64,000 bases of DNA from Pelagibacteraceae bacterium AG-430-E20. GTDB taxonomy: Bacteria; Pseudomonadota; Alphaproteobacteria; Pelagibacterales; Pelagibacteraceae. Numbering within the stretch: the first letter of the stretch is position 1; each line of letters opens with the position of its first letter. The stretch is from NCBI GenBank assembly GCA_003209915.1, contig QCOF01000001.1:1-64000 (forward strand), written 5' to 3'. Under the pieces are notes generated by a model. That model was not told the origin of the DNA and did no database searches. It worked only from the letters and a program-made list of their open reading frames with translations. The translations under genes were made by a program, and so were the position numbers. This document shows positions 47,738 to 56,634 of the stretch, piece after piece.

Positions 47738-48904
47738 ATGGAAATTCCAAAAAGTTTTTTAGGTTACAAAAGAGAAAATGGAAGAGCTGGAACAAGAAAC
47801 CATGTAATTATTCTTCCTGTTGATGACATTTCAAATGCATGTGCTGAAGCCGTTGCAAACAATATTAAAGGGACAATTGCACTCCCGCATTCTTATGGAA
47901 GACTTCAATTTGGAGCTGATTTAGAACTTCATTTTAGAACAATGATTGGTACTGGTTGTAACCCCAATGTGGCAGCAGTGATTGTTATTGGAATTGAACC
48001 TAAATGGACTAAAAAAATAGTTGATGGAATTGCAAAAACTGGAAAACCAGTTGAAGGATTTCACATTGAGAGAACTGGCGACATCGGTACAACAATGAAA
48101 GCCTCAAAAAAAGCGCAAGAATTTGTAATGTGGGCATCTGAAAAACAAAGAGAAGAATGTCCATTAAGTGATTTATGGATATCAGTAAAATGCGGAGAGT
48201 CTGATACTACATCAGGTTTAGCAGCTAATCCAACAGTTGGAAATTTGATGGATAAATTAGAACCATTGGGAGTTCATTTGTGCTTTGGTGAAACTTCAGA
48301 GCTTACTGGGGCTGAAAAAGTTTGTGCTACAAGAGGAGCTACCAAAGAAGCATCTGAAAAGTTTATGAATACATGGAATGCGTATAATGATTTCATATTA
48401 AAGGAAGCTACCGATGATTTATCTGAAAGTCAGCCTACAGCTGGAAACATCGCAGGTGGACTAACTACAATTGAAGAAAAAGCTTTTGGAAACTTTCAAA
48501 AAATTGGAAACTGTAAGTTTATTGACGTTCTAGAACCTGCTGAAGAACCAACTAAAGGAAAAGGTTTGTACTTTATGGATACTTCATCAGCCGCAGCTGA
48601 ATGTGTAACTTTACAAGCAGCCGCCGGTTTCAATATTCATTTATTTCCAACCGGTCAAGGTAATATTGTTGGAAATCCAATTGAACCCGTAGTTAAATTA
48701 ACAGCAAATCCTTTAACAGTTAAAGGTATGGGTGAACATATTGATTGTGATGTATCAAAAATTCTTTCAAGAGAAATGAATTTATCTGAAGCTGGAGATG
48801 AATTAATTAAAACTACTCTTAGAGTAGCCAATGGAAGATTAACGTGCGCTGAAGCTTTGGGTCATAAAGAATTTGTGATGACTAAACTTTATCGAAGTGC
48901 CTAA
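47738..48904 (+). CDS. suyB: Sulfolactate sulfo-lyase large subunit
   Basis: 388 aa, UxaA C-terminal family: [26 protein letters not shown] at the N terminus, [37 protein letters not shown] and [16 protein letters not shown]. The cysteines in TGCNPN and KCGESD are the expected iron-sulfur or metal ligands. It acts with SuyA to split sulfolactate into pyruvate and sulfite. It follows suyA by 4 bases. An altronate-dehydratase-like role is the alternative. Confidence 0.82.
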   Translation: MEIPKSFLGYKRENGRAGTRNHVIILPVDDISNACAEAVANNIKGTIALPHSYGRLQFGADLELHFRTMIGTGCNPNVAAVIVIGIEPKWTKKIVDGIAKTGKPVEGFHIERTGDIGTTMKASKKAQEFVMWASEKQREECPLSDLWISVKCGESDTTSGLAANPTVGNLMDKLEPLGVHLCFGETSELTGAEKVCATRGATKEASEKFMNTWNAYNDFILKEATDDLSESQPTAGNIAGGLTTIEEKAFGNFQKIGNCKFIDVLEPAEEPTKGKGLYFMDTSSAAAECVTLQAAAGFNIHLFPTGQGNIVGNPIEPVVKLTANPLTVKGMGEHIDCDVSKILSREMNLSEAGDELIKTTLRVANGRLTCAEALGHKEFVMTKLYRSA

Positions 48905-48918
48905 TTAGAATTAATTTA

Positions 48919-49992
48919 ATGAGTTATAAAAAGTACTTGGTATTTTTACCAGGTATAATTTTAGCTTTTGTTCTTTACACATTATCTCAAGGAATTAATA
49001 ACATTATTGGAATTGAGCTTCTGGGGTACGAAAAAAGTCCCATATCTACAGCCATGATTGCTATATTGTTTGGAATTCTATTAGGAAATATATTTCAAAT
49101 AAGAAATTTATTTCTTAAAGGTTTAAATTTTGCACAGTCAAATATACTTAAATTAGGAATTATTTGTTTAGGAATTCAACTTAAACCGTTTGAATTTTTA
49201 GAATTTGGTGCAATCGCAATCCCGTTAATAATTATCTGTATAGTCAGCGTTTTAATAGTAATAAAAGTTTTAGTAAAAAAATTAAATATACCAAGACGAA
49301 TGTCTTATCTAATTTCAATTGGAAGTACAGTTTGTGGTACTACAGCAATAATGGCAACAGCTCCTGTTATAGGTGCAAAGAAAAATGAAATTTCTTATGC
49401 GGTGGCAAATATTACAATATTTGGAATCCTTTCAATGCTTATTTATCCTTACTTTGCAAATTTTTACTTTAATGGAGAGTCTTTATTAGTTGGGTTGTTT
49501 TTAGGTACGTCCATACATGAAACTGCTCAAGTTGCTGCTGCAGGACTTATTTATGACCAGCAATTTAATAGTCCAGAAACTTTAAATATCGCAACAGTTA
49601 CTAAATTAATAAGAAATACCTTTTTAATCATTATGATCCCTTTATTTGCTTTTTTGTACAATCGAGGGCAAGTTAAAGAAAAAAAATACTCTATAATTAG
49701 TATTTTTCCATATTTTGTATTAGGTTTCGTTGGCATGATAATCATTAGAAATGTTGGGGATAATATATTTATAACCTCTCAAAATGAGATTTGGGCAAAC
49801 ACAGTGATAAATATAAAATTCTTATCTAAAATATTTTTAACAATGGCTATGGCTGCAATTGGTCTTTCAACAAACTTAAGAGATATAAAAAATATGGGCT
49901 ACAAACCTTTTGTAGTTGGCTTTGTAGCTATGGCTACAGTTGGATTAATATCGATTACCACAATAGAAGTTTATATAAATTTTTTTAATTAA
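48919..49992 (+). CDS. YeiH/TauZ-like putative sulfite (sulfate) exporter
   Basis: 357 aa with about ten membrane segments; UPF0324/PSE family. Signature segments: GLNFAQSNILKLGIICLGIQLKP, IGSTVCGTTAIMATAPVIGAK, LFLGTSIHETAQVAAAG. Family members are linked to sulfonate degradation and are thought to export sulfite or sulfate; the mechanism is not proven. It lies directly after suyAB, as expected for removing the sulfite they release. It ends 4 bases inside the convergent TauE-type gene. Confidence 0.82.
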   Translation: MSYKKYLVFLPGIILAFVLYTLSQGINNIIGIELLGYEKSPISTAMIAILFGILLGNIFQIRNLFLKGLNFAQSNILKLGIICLGIQLKPFEFLEFGAIAIPLIIICIVSVLIVIKVLVKKLNIPRRMSYLISIGSTVCGTTAIMATAPVIGAKKNEISYAVANITIFGILSMLIYPYFANFYFNGESLLVGLFLGTSIHETAQVAAAGLIYDQQFNSPETLNIATVTKLIRNTFLIIMIPLFAFLYNRGQVKEKKYSIISIFPYFVLGFVGMIIIRNVGDNIFITSQNEIWANTVINIKFLSKIFLTMAMAAIGLSTNLRDIKNMGYKPFVVGFVAMATVGLISITTIEVYINFFN

Positions 49993-51068
49993 GACTTAAT
50001 AAAAATTTTACTTTTTAAATTTGATGCAAAACGTCTTATTAAAGCTGCGCCCACCCCTAAAATAATAGCAAACATAATTGTAAACAAACCATAAAAGAAA
50101 GGCATCTCTTTTGAAAAATCAATTATGAATGATGAGAAAAAATTAAGTTCTGTATTTACTGTTGCTTGAATTTTAACTTGAACTTGTTCTGCAAAAAATG
50201 TGTCATAAGCAATTGCTATTCCAACAACTAATAATAAAATTGCTAGCAAAGCTCTTAGACCAGAGCTATCAATTCTTTCCCCTAGTTTTTGACCAATTTG
50301 AACTCCAATAATTGAACCAATGACCAACATAAGCACTAGAAGTAAATCTATCGATCCATAATTAAAGGAGTGTAAGAAAGTTACAATTACGCTTACAAAA
50401 ATAGTAACAAATAAAGAAGTTCCAGGAACTAATTTAGTTGGCATTTTAATTATATAAATCATTGCTGGAACTAATATAAAAGCACCACCTATCCCCATAA
50501 TTGCAGCAATAAAACCAACAATTAAACCAATAATTATGGGCGTAAAAATACTTTCATATAATTTAGATTTTGGAAATCTCATTCTTAGTGGAAGACCATG
50601 AATCCAATAATGAACATGTGCTTTTTTTTTTAAAAGAACATTTCTTTTAGCTTGGTCAATTTCTCTGAGACTTTCTACAAGCATTAGTGTTCCTATAATT
50701 GCTAAAATATACATATAGGCTAGAGAAATGACGGTATCTATTTTTCCAATACCTTTGAAATAAGAGAATGTAAAAATTCCCAATGAAGTGCCAATCGCAC
50801 CACCAATTACAATCATAAGTCCCATCTTATAATCAAGTGTATTTTTTAAATAATGTGTAGTGGATCCAGAAACAGATGTTGCTAAAATATTATTAGCTTC
50901 ATTTGCAACAGCATAAGCAGGAGGAATACCTAAAAAAATTAAAAAAGGGGTCATTAAAAAACCACCTCCGACTCCAAATAATCCTGAAAGAACTCCAACA
51001 ATTGCACTTAGTAAAAGTATTTCTATAGGATTAACAAATACTTGTGCTATCGGTAAAAAAACGTCCAT
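49989..51068 (-). CDS. TauE/SafE-family (TSUP) sulfite exporter
   Basis: 359 aa with eight or nine membrane segments. Family patterns appear twice: SGLFGVGGGFLMTPFLIFLGIPPAYAVA and VGFIAAIMGIGGAFILVPAMIYI, the two TSUP halves. Family members include TauE, which exports sulfite made from taurine. It is the downstream end of the apr gene group and converges on the YeiH-like exporter, so two unrelated exporters lie side by side. Confidence 0.88.
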   Translation of the reverse strand: MDVFLPIAQVFVNPIEILLLSAIVGVLSGLFGVGGGFLMTPFLIFLGIPPAYAVANEANNILATSVSGSTTHYLKNTLDYKMGLMIVIGGAIGTSLGIFTFSYFKGIGKIDTVISLAYMYILAIIGTLMLVESLREIDQAKRNVLLKKKAHVHYWIHGLPLRMRFPKSKLYESIFTPIIIGLIVGFIAAIMGIGGAFILVPAMIYIIKMPTKLVPGTSLFVTIFVSVIVTFLHSFNYGSIDLLLVLMLVIGSIIGVQIGQKLGERIDSSGLRALLAILLLVVGIAIAYDTFFAEQVQVKIQATVNTELNFFSSFIIDFSKEMPFFYGLFTIMFAIILGVGAALIRRFASNLKSKIFIKS

Positions 51069-51097
51069 ATAAACTTAAAATGCTGTTAAAAAACAAC

Positions 51098-51232
51098 TTA
51101 GTTAAAAGTAACAAAAGTTCCAACTAAAATTACACCCCAGTATGCAAGTAAACTCACTAAAATACCTGCTTTAATATATGATGTTTTAAATCTAGGGAGT
51201 TTATGAAAAATTTTTATTTCTGAAAGATGCAT
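51098..51232 (-). CDS. 44-aa single-pass membrane peptide
   Basis: A minus-strand frame started by ATG: an N-terminal basic stretch (MHLSEIKIFHKLPRFKTSYIK) and one hydrophobic segment (AGILVSLLAYWGVILVGTFV). It sits between the unknown 116-aa gene and the TauE-type gene on the same strand, filling most of a 230-base gap. No clear ribosome binding site. It may be a small partner of the exporter or an unrelated peptide; function unknown. Confidence 0.55.
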   Translation of the reverse strand: MHLSEIKIFHKLPRFKTSYIKAGILVSLLAYWGVILVGTFVTFN

Positions 51233-51300
51233 CTAACAAGTCCATACACCCAGTAAATAATTTGTCAAATAATTATTTAAATTAAGATAATTTTTTTTGA

Positions 51301-51651
51301 TTAGTAAATTGTTGCACCAAAAACTTTTATCAGATTATCTTCTACACCTAGTACCAATCTTCCTAAGAATTCTCCTGGAAGTTCTTTGTTTGTCTGTTTA
51401 ATCAAAACAGTGACGTGTTCCCCTCTTCTTAAACATCCAAATGGTTCAAATGTTTCCTGTAAATTAACAATAAGCTTATTATTTGCCCACTGTTTACCTA
51501 ATTCAACTTCATTTGCTCCAAAAAGCATCTGGGTAGAGAAGTCTCTTGTAAATCCACCATAATCTTTAAGATTAGATGACTTTACTAAGTTATCCCAAAT
51601 TGGTTTGGCTAATTCGTATATTTCATCATCCGATTTTGATAAAATATCCAT
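51301..51651 (-). CDS. Uncharacterised 116-aa protein next to aprA
   Basis: No family recognised. It is soluble, without signal peptide or membrane segment: helix-rich N-terminal part (SDDEIYELAKPIWDNLVKSS), then a FGANEVELGKQWANNKLIVNLQETFEPFGCLRRGEHVTV region and a beta-rich end FLGRLVLGVEDNLIKVFGA. One cysteine (FGCLRRGE) is present. Its ATG lies 21 bases after aprA on the same strand, so it is probably cotranscribed with aprMBA and may assist APS reductase or sulfite handling. Confidence 0.75.
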   Translation of the reverse strand: MDILSKSDDEIYELAKPIWDNLVKSSNLKDYGGFTRDFSTQMLFGANEVELGKQWANNKLIVNLQETFEPFGCLRRGEHVTVLIKQTNKELPGEFLGRLVLGVEDNLIKVFGATIY

Positions 51652-51672
51652 AATAATTAATTAGTATTGAAT

Positions 51673-53532
51673 TTAAGAGGCTTTTTTCTTCTCGTTCTCA
51701 TCAACCATATGGTAAACAGGAACTTTCTCAAGACTAAATTTTCCTGTTTTAGGATCTCTTCTAGAAACTGTTAGGCAATGCCAGTTTTCATCATCAAGTT
51801 TCATATGATCTCCTCTATAATAATAACCTGGCCATCTTGTTTCTTCTCTAAACATAGTGTGTTCTGTTACACATTGAGATGTTAGAGCTCTGTGTTTAAG
51901 CTCCCAGGCTCTCATAAGTTGATGATAATCTTCAGCCCCTACATTTTCTAGATCTTCTTCCAACCATGTCAAAAGTTCTAAACCTCTTTTTAACATATTA
52001 GCATTAGTCATGTAATTGGTAGCTATACCACCAACGTATTCATCCATAATTCGTTGTAAACGCTGTAATCCTTGAATAGGAGAAATATAACTCGGGGATA
52101 CTGTTCCACCAGTTATTTCATTTTGGGCAACTTTGTAAGTTTCTAGTGGTTTGTAAACTTTAGCTTTAAAATCATCACATTGTTTATCTGATACCTTTAA
52201 TCCCTCAGCTTTTTTATCCTCGATATATTTAACAGCAGCTTTTGCAGCCAATCTACCTTCTGTAAATGAGCCAGAAGAGAATTTATGTGCGCTTCCACCT
52301 ACAGTGTCTCCCGCACCAAATAGACCATCGATTGTAAGCATTCTGTTGTATCCCCAAAAATATTCTGGAGGAGATAAATCCTCAGGCCCACTAACCCAAG
52401 CTCCTGAACAAGTAGCATGAGAACCCATTACATATGGTTCTGAAGTAGTTAACTCTGGATTAGTATATTTTGGATCAATATTTTGGGATGCCCAAACTAC
52501 GGCTTGACCTACAGTCATTCCTAAAAAATTCTCCCAGCCTACAGTTTCTAAATGTGGATCTTGGAATGCCTCTGTTGTAACCATTTGAATTGGTCCGCCA
52601 CCTGCCATAGTTTCTTGAATAAACGCGTGATTTCTTAGACAAGTTGGAGTTGGATGATGATCAATGTATTCACCAACTAATTCTTTAGTTTGGTCATACC
52701 ATTTCTTCTCATAATTTTCGCCATTAGCATTTTGTGTATAAGTTTTTAAATGCAAGAAGTATGCTCCAACAGGACCATAACCATCTTTAAATCTGCATAA
52801 AACAATTCTATTTTCCATTTGTGTCATTTTAGCTCCAGCAGCAATAGGTAATGCATAAGCTGAACCATTACTCCACGGAGCATACCATGTTCTACCCATT
52901 CCCTCGCCAACGGCTCTAGGTTTGAATATATGTGAAGCGCCACCTGCTGAAACAATTACTGCTTTCGCTCTAAAAACGTGAAAATCTCCAGTTCTCATAT
53001 TAAATCCAACAGCACCACCTACTCTATTTTCTTGAGCTTCATCCATTAAAAGATGAGTAATCATAATTCTATTATAAATTTTATCTGCAGATTTTTTTGC
53101 TGCCTCTGCAACAATTGGTTTATAACTTTCACCATGTATCATGATCTGCCATTTTCCTTCTCTTAAATATCTTCCAGTTTCTTCGTTCTTCATCATAGGA
53201 AGACCCCATTCATCAAACATATGAACAGTGGAGTCTACGTGACGAGCCATGTCGTAACCTAAATCTTCTCTTACCATTCCCATTAAATCATTTCTTGCAT
53301 ATCGAACATGATCTTCGGGTTGATTTTCGCCCCACTGCATTCCCATATAACAATTGATTGCATAAAGACCTTGAGCAACAGCACCACTTCTATCTATGTT
53401 AGCTTTTTCAACACAAACAATTTTCATATCTCTACCCCAGTGTCTTGCTTCAAAAGTAGCACCTGTACCTGCCATTCCTCCACCAACGACTAAAATATCA
53501 CAATCTTCGTAATGTGTTTTATGCTTAGCCAT
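51673..53532 (-). CDS. aprA: Adenylylsulfate reductase alpha subunit
   Basis: FAD-containing catalytic subunit of APS reductase, here most likely working as a sulfite oxidase producing APS. 619 aa. The FAD motif VVGGGMAGTGATFEARHWG is near the N terminus; the body has LDTTG-like regions including ESYKPIVAEAAKKSADKIYN, GEGMGRTWYAPWSNGSAY and SSGSFTEGRLAAKAA. The end resembles the AprA C terminus (ETRWPGYYYRGDHMKLDDENW). Its start overlaps the aprB stop by one base (TAATG). Confidence 0.95.
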   Translation of the reverse strand: MAKHKTHYEDCDILVVGGGMAGTGATFEARHWGRDMKIVCVEKANIDRSGAVAQGLYAINCYMGMQWGENQPEDHVRYARNDLMGMVREDLGYDMARHVDSTVHMFDEWGLPMMKNEETGRYLREGKWQIMIHGESYKPIVAEAAKKSADKIYNRIMITHLLMDEAQENRVGGAVGFNMRTGDFHVFRAKAVIVSAGGASHIFKPRAVGEGMGRTWYAPWSNGSAYALPIAAGAKMTQMENRIVLCRFKDGYGPVGAYFLHLKTYTQNANGENYEKKWYDQTKELVGEYIDHHPTPTCLRNHAFIQETMAGGGPIQMVTTEAFQDPHLETVGWENFLGMTVGQAVVWASQNIDPKYTNPELTTSEPYVMGSHATCSGAWVSGPEDLSPPEYFWGYNRMLTIDGLFGAGDTVGGSAHKFSSGSFTEGRLAAKAAVKYIEDKKAEGLKVSDKQCDDFKAKVYKPLETYKVAQNEITGGTVSPSYISPIQGLQRLQRIMDEYVGGIATNYMTNANMLKRGLELLTWLEEDLENVGAEDYHQLMRAWELKHRALTSQCVTEHTMFREETRWPGYYYRGDHMKLDDENWHCLTVSRRDPKTGKFSLEKVPVYHMVDENEKKKAS

Positions 53533-54002
53533 TAATAGTAAACTCCTTTTTTAAAAGAATCTTTTGGAACGCTAGGCAGTTCACCGTCAATGTTAAGTCC
53601 CTCTGGCTCAGTATATAATCTTTGAGAATTAATCTCTCCTTGATTAGGTTTATCACCCTCTGCTAACTTAGGTATAAATTTACCCCAAGGCTTAGTTGTT
53701 ATAGGAGAAACGAAGTCTTTAGTAGTTCCATTCCTAAATTTAATTTTCCAAGAGATAGTCCCCTTTTCTTCTTCTCTTCTAACTCTTACGCTATGACCCA
53801 TTGGAGCAAAGTCAGCATAACCTCTAACATCAATAGCGTGATTAGGACAAGCTTTCACACATGAATAACACTCCCAACAAAAATTAGGTTCTATATTTTT
53901 GGCACGTCTAATATTTTCATCTATGTGCATTATATCTGATGGGCAAATATCTACACAATGACCACAGCCATCGCATCTCGTCATGTATACAAAAGTTGAC
54001 AT
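53532..54002 (-). CDS. aprB: Adenylylsulfate reductase beta subunit
   Basis: Electron-transfer subunit with two [4Fe-4S] clusters: CDGCGHCVDICP at residues 10-21 and CWECYSCVKACP following. A C-terminal extension of about 90 residues wraps the alpha subunit in the known structure. 156 aa is normal. AAGGAG stands a few bases upstream of its ATG. It passes electrons between AprA and the membrane anchor AprM encoded just upstream. Confidence 0.95.
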   Translation of the reverse strand: MSTFVYMTRCDGCGHCVDICPSDIMHIDENIRRAKNIEPNFCWECYSCVKACPNHAIDVRGYADFAPMGHSVRVRREEEKGTISWKIKFRNGTTKDFVSPITTKPWGKFIPKLAEGDKPNQGEINSQRLYTEPEGLNIDGELPSVPKDSFKKGVYY

Positions 54003-54035
54003 ATTATTTTTTCTCCTTATTTAAATTTATCATAA

Positions 54036-54830
54036 TTAATAATGTTTAGGTTGCTCTCTTTTTATCCCTAAACCGAATTGTTCAGGTGCATCAGCTGGGG
54101 GTGGTAGATTATCTCTTGATCCGTCAGCTTCTGCTAAATTTTTCTGAATTGCTGCTCCAGGTTTATAAAACATATGTGCAAATTTGGACCAATAAATCCC
54201 TCCAAATAAAATTAAATTTGCAACAACATATAATGTTAAAAATAAATATGATAATCCAGTTTGTCCGTTAAATTGAGTATAGGACCATACTAAACCAAAT
54301 GTGGCACAGGCTAACAAAGCCAACACAAATAAATCTGCTTTTATTATTCTATACCATGGATGCGCTTCTGCTGAAACGTCTACTCTTAAAAAAAACCAAA
54401 ACCAGTATCCTCCAACACAAGTCAGTATTGCACCCACATGCCATATCGTTGACCAAGTAGTTGAGGTTGGTTTGTTAGCACCAGTGTAACAAAAAACTAG
54501 TACAGCAGATGCAACCCAAAATAAAATAGTACCATACATACCTAAAACATGTGCCAATCTTCTTTTGCCAAATCCTAGTTCTGATGTAGTGCCGATATCG
54601 TATACTGTTGTTTTTGCAACGATAGATACTTTTTCTCCAACACCTAATTCTTTAGTTGCATTAAGTTTTGCTTTTTTTGCGTTATCAAAAAAATAAGTTA
54701 AATTTCTATGTGAAATCATTTGGATAATTGTTCCAGCTGCAATCAGAACTATCATAGCAATGATAAAGCCTTGCATTGCAAGGGGTGATATAGTTTCTGC
54801 TAAAATTGCAAATGGATTTGTATTTAACAT
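54036..54830 (-). CDS. aprM: APS reductase membrane anchor AprM
   Basis: 264 aa with five predicted membrane segments (about residues 17-37, 93-112, 125-148, 167-187 and 198-220). Histidines in RLAHVLGMYG, WHVGAIL and AEAHPWYR are placed as heme-type ligands would be. It is encoded directly upstream of aprBA, the arrangement in sulfur oxidisers that use AprM instead of QmoABC to link APS reductase to the quinone pool. Heme binding is inferred only. Confidence 0.85.
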   Translation of the reverse strand: MLNTNPFAILAETISPLAMQGFIIAMIVLIAAGTIIQMISHRNLTYFFDNAKKAKLNATKELGVGEKVSIVAKTTVYDIGTTSELGFGKRRLAHVLGMYGTILFWVASAVLVFCYTGANKPTSTTWSTIWHVGAILTCVGGYWFWFFLRVDVSAEAHPWYRIIKADLFVLALLACATFGLVWSYTQFNGQTGLSYLFLTLYVVANLILFGGIYWSKFAHMFYKPGAAIQKNLAEADGSRDNLPPPADAPEQFGLGIKREQPKHY

Positions 54831-54872
54831 TCTACCCTTAAATTAAATTATTTTGCTCTAATTTAAAAGATT

Positions 54873-54898
54873 TTCTAATCTAGTTAAATCTTCTAATC
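54873..54898 (-). repeat. Short direct repeat upstream of aprM
   Basis: GATTAGAA occurs twice on the minus strand (54898-54891 and 54880-54873), spaced 18 bases, in the 105-base gap before aprM. Such spacing puts both copies on a similar face of the helix, so they could be a tandem regulator site. The rest of the gap shows no clear promoter. Confidence 0.3.
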
Positions 54899-54935
54899 AA
54901 CCTAAACTATTGGTTATTTTGTCCTTAATAACAAC

Positions 54936-55343
54936 TCACAATTTATATTTTCGTTTGTAGTGTTGATTTTTAGGAATTACTGACCTTACGCCCCCTTGGG
55001 GATTCTCTACATCGCCTTGTCTTCTTGGTATAAGATGAATGTGACAATGCATAATTGATTGGCCTGAAATTTTTCCTGCATTTGTTCCAATATTAAAACC
55101 TCTAACAGTATTATCTTTTTCTAAGATATCTTTTTTAATAACTTTAATCAGATCGTTACATGCAACTAGTTCATCATTAGTTAAATCAAAATAATCACTA
55201 AGATGCCTTTTGGGTATAATCAAACAATGGAGATTGGATACAGGATAAGTGTCATAACTTGCATATGCTAATTCATTTTCATGAGCAATTCCGCTAATTT
55301 TAGAATTACAAAAAAGACAGGGGTTGTTTGGATCTTTAATCAT
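54936..55343 (-). CDS. HIT-family protein (histidine triad hydrolase)
   Basis: 135 aa. The triad is in SIMHCHIHLIPRRQGD near residues 95-110. The N-terminal CLFCNSKIS and AYASYDTYPVSNLHCLIIPKRH are typical of Hint/AP4A-hydrolase-like members, which cleave nucleotide phosphoramidates or dinucleoside polyphosphates. It is the last gene of the pab cluster on this strand, directly after the aminotransferase gene. Confidence 0.9.
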   Translation of the reverse strand: MIKDPNNPCLFCNSKISGIAHENELAYASYDTYPVSNLHCLIIPKRHLSDYFDLTNDELVACNDLIKVIKKDILEKDNTVRGFNIGTNAGKISGQSIMHCHIHLIPRRQGDVENPQGGVRSVIPKNQHYKRKYKL

Positions 55344-56114
55344 TTATCTATACCTTGGGTATTTTTTTACTGCCTTTAAATAATGATTATTTAGTAAATG
55401 AAATATTTTTAAACTTTTTCTTTTCCACTTAATTTTATCAACAGTCTTTACAGAAGCCACTCCTTTACCAGATCCTATCAGAATAATTTCATCATATTCA
55501 CTTAAAGTTTTAATTAATATTTCTTTTTTAATGACACTTTTAATTTTAGACTTAAAAAATTTGTAAGTAACTCCTTTATAACAATTGATAGGAGGAGAAT
55601 ATATTTTATTTTTTTTTATAAAAAATATATTTGACGTTCCTGTTTCAAAAATTTTTTTATCTGAACATAGCCCAATATCAGATCTAGAATTATCCATTTT
55701 GGATAGATATTTTAAAATCTCTTTATATTTTAAGTTTTTAAATTCTGGTTTTTCTCTTTTTAATTTTACAAGTTTTAAATTAAAATCTAGTTTTGGTTTA
55801 ACTCTTTTTCTTAAAGAAATTGAAATTATCTTTTTGTTTAATGCTACTCTCAATAGATGGTTATAATTTTTATTAAGATCTATATTTTTTTTAATTAATT
55901 TATTGATATCTTTTTTTATTGAGGGTTTATAAATTTTGTATTTTTTTATAGAATTTAACAAATTTTGAATATGCTCTTTAAAAAAAAGTATCTTAGGGGG
56001 GGAGTTATAAATCCACATTGTTGTGAATACTCCATAATCTCCCCAAAGATCTTGAAATTCGATTTCTTTAAGATCTTTAAGCCGATAAGATTTTTTTAAT
56101 AAGTAAGTTACCAT
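55344..56114 (-). CDS. Class IV aminotransferase, PabC-like (ADC lyase)
   Basis: 256 aa, PLP fold type IV. The conserved end motif TGTSNIFFIKKNKI is near residue 160; a candidate PLP lysine is in LKYKEIL. Placed behind pabB and pabA homologues it fits 4-amino-4-deoxychorismate lyase giving p-aminobenzoate for folate. Lys content is unusually high. Its ATG lies inside pabA and the two overlap by 38 bases. A branched-chain or D-amino-acid aminotransferase cannot be ruled out from sequence alone. Confidence 0.75.
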   Translation of the reverse strand: MVTYLLKKSYRLKDLKEIEFQDLWGDYGVFTTMWIYNSPPKILFFKEHIQNLLNSIKKYKIYKPSIKKDINKLIKKNIDLNKNYNHLLRVALNKKIISISLRKRVKPKLDFNLKLVKLKREKPEFKNLKYKEILKYLSKMDNSRSDIGLCSDKKIFETGTSNIFFIKKNKIYSPPINCYKGVTYKFFKSKIKSVIKKEILIKTLSEYDEIILIGSGKGVASVKTVDKIKWKRKSLKIFHLLNNHYLKAVKKYPRYR

Positions 56115-56634
56115 TTTCAGTTAAAAAAGATTCAGGATGAAATTGAAATCCATAGATTTTATCAGTGTTATTTTCTAGTGCCATTGCCGAACCTGAAATA
56201 GCACATCTCATTGTTATGTCAAAATTTTGCGAGTAAAAAGGTTCTTTCAACTTTAAAGAATGGTAACGACCTACTTTGTATTTATTATTATGTGGAAAAA
56301 TTGAATTTCTGCTGATAACTTTAATTACAGACTGGAAGCCATGATAAATTTGTTTTTGTTGTATTATTTTGGCACCTTCGGAATATAATATCTGCTGAAA
56401 TCCTAAGCAGATACCTAATATTCTTTTTCTTCCTTTATAATTATTATAAATTTGGCTAGTGATTGGATAATCTTTTGGTGAACCAGGTCCTGGAGATAAA
56501 ACAATTGTTGATGCTCTTTTTAAATATTGATTATTAATCTGATTATAATTTGTGCATTTTACTTTGTCGAACAAAGATAACTGATGGACAACGTTATGAG
56601 TAAAGGAGTCTTTATGATCGATCACATATATCAT
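56077..56634 (-). CDS. pabA: Glutamine amidotransferase, PabA/TrpG type
   Basis: 185 aa class I amidotransferase that supplies ammonia to PabB. The nucleophile Cys76 is in LGICLGFQQI, and the His-Glu pair is in GFQFHPESFL near the C terminus. The oxyanion motif SPGPGSPKD is at residues 47-55. Its start overlaps the stop of the PabB-like gene by 4 bases. Confidence 0.9.
   Translation of the reverse strand: MIYVIDHKDSFTHNVVHQLSLFDKVKCTNYNQINNQYLKRASTIVLSPGPGSPKDYPITSQIYNNYKGRKRILGICLGFQQILYSEGAKIIQQKQIYHGFQSVIKVISRNSIFPHNNKYKVGRYHSLKLKEPFYSQNFDITMRCAISGSAMALENNTDKIYGFQFHPESFLTENGNLLIKKILSA

Noticed and set aside
47449-48904. Altronate/galactarate dehydratase as the identity of the suyAB pair
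   Set aside because: The families are related, but adjacency to xsc and a sulfonate-type exporter makes sulfolactate sulfo-lyase more likely; the alternative is kept as a caution in the entries.
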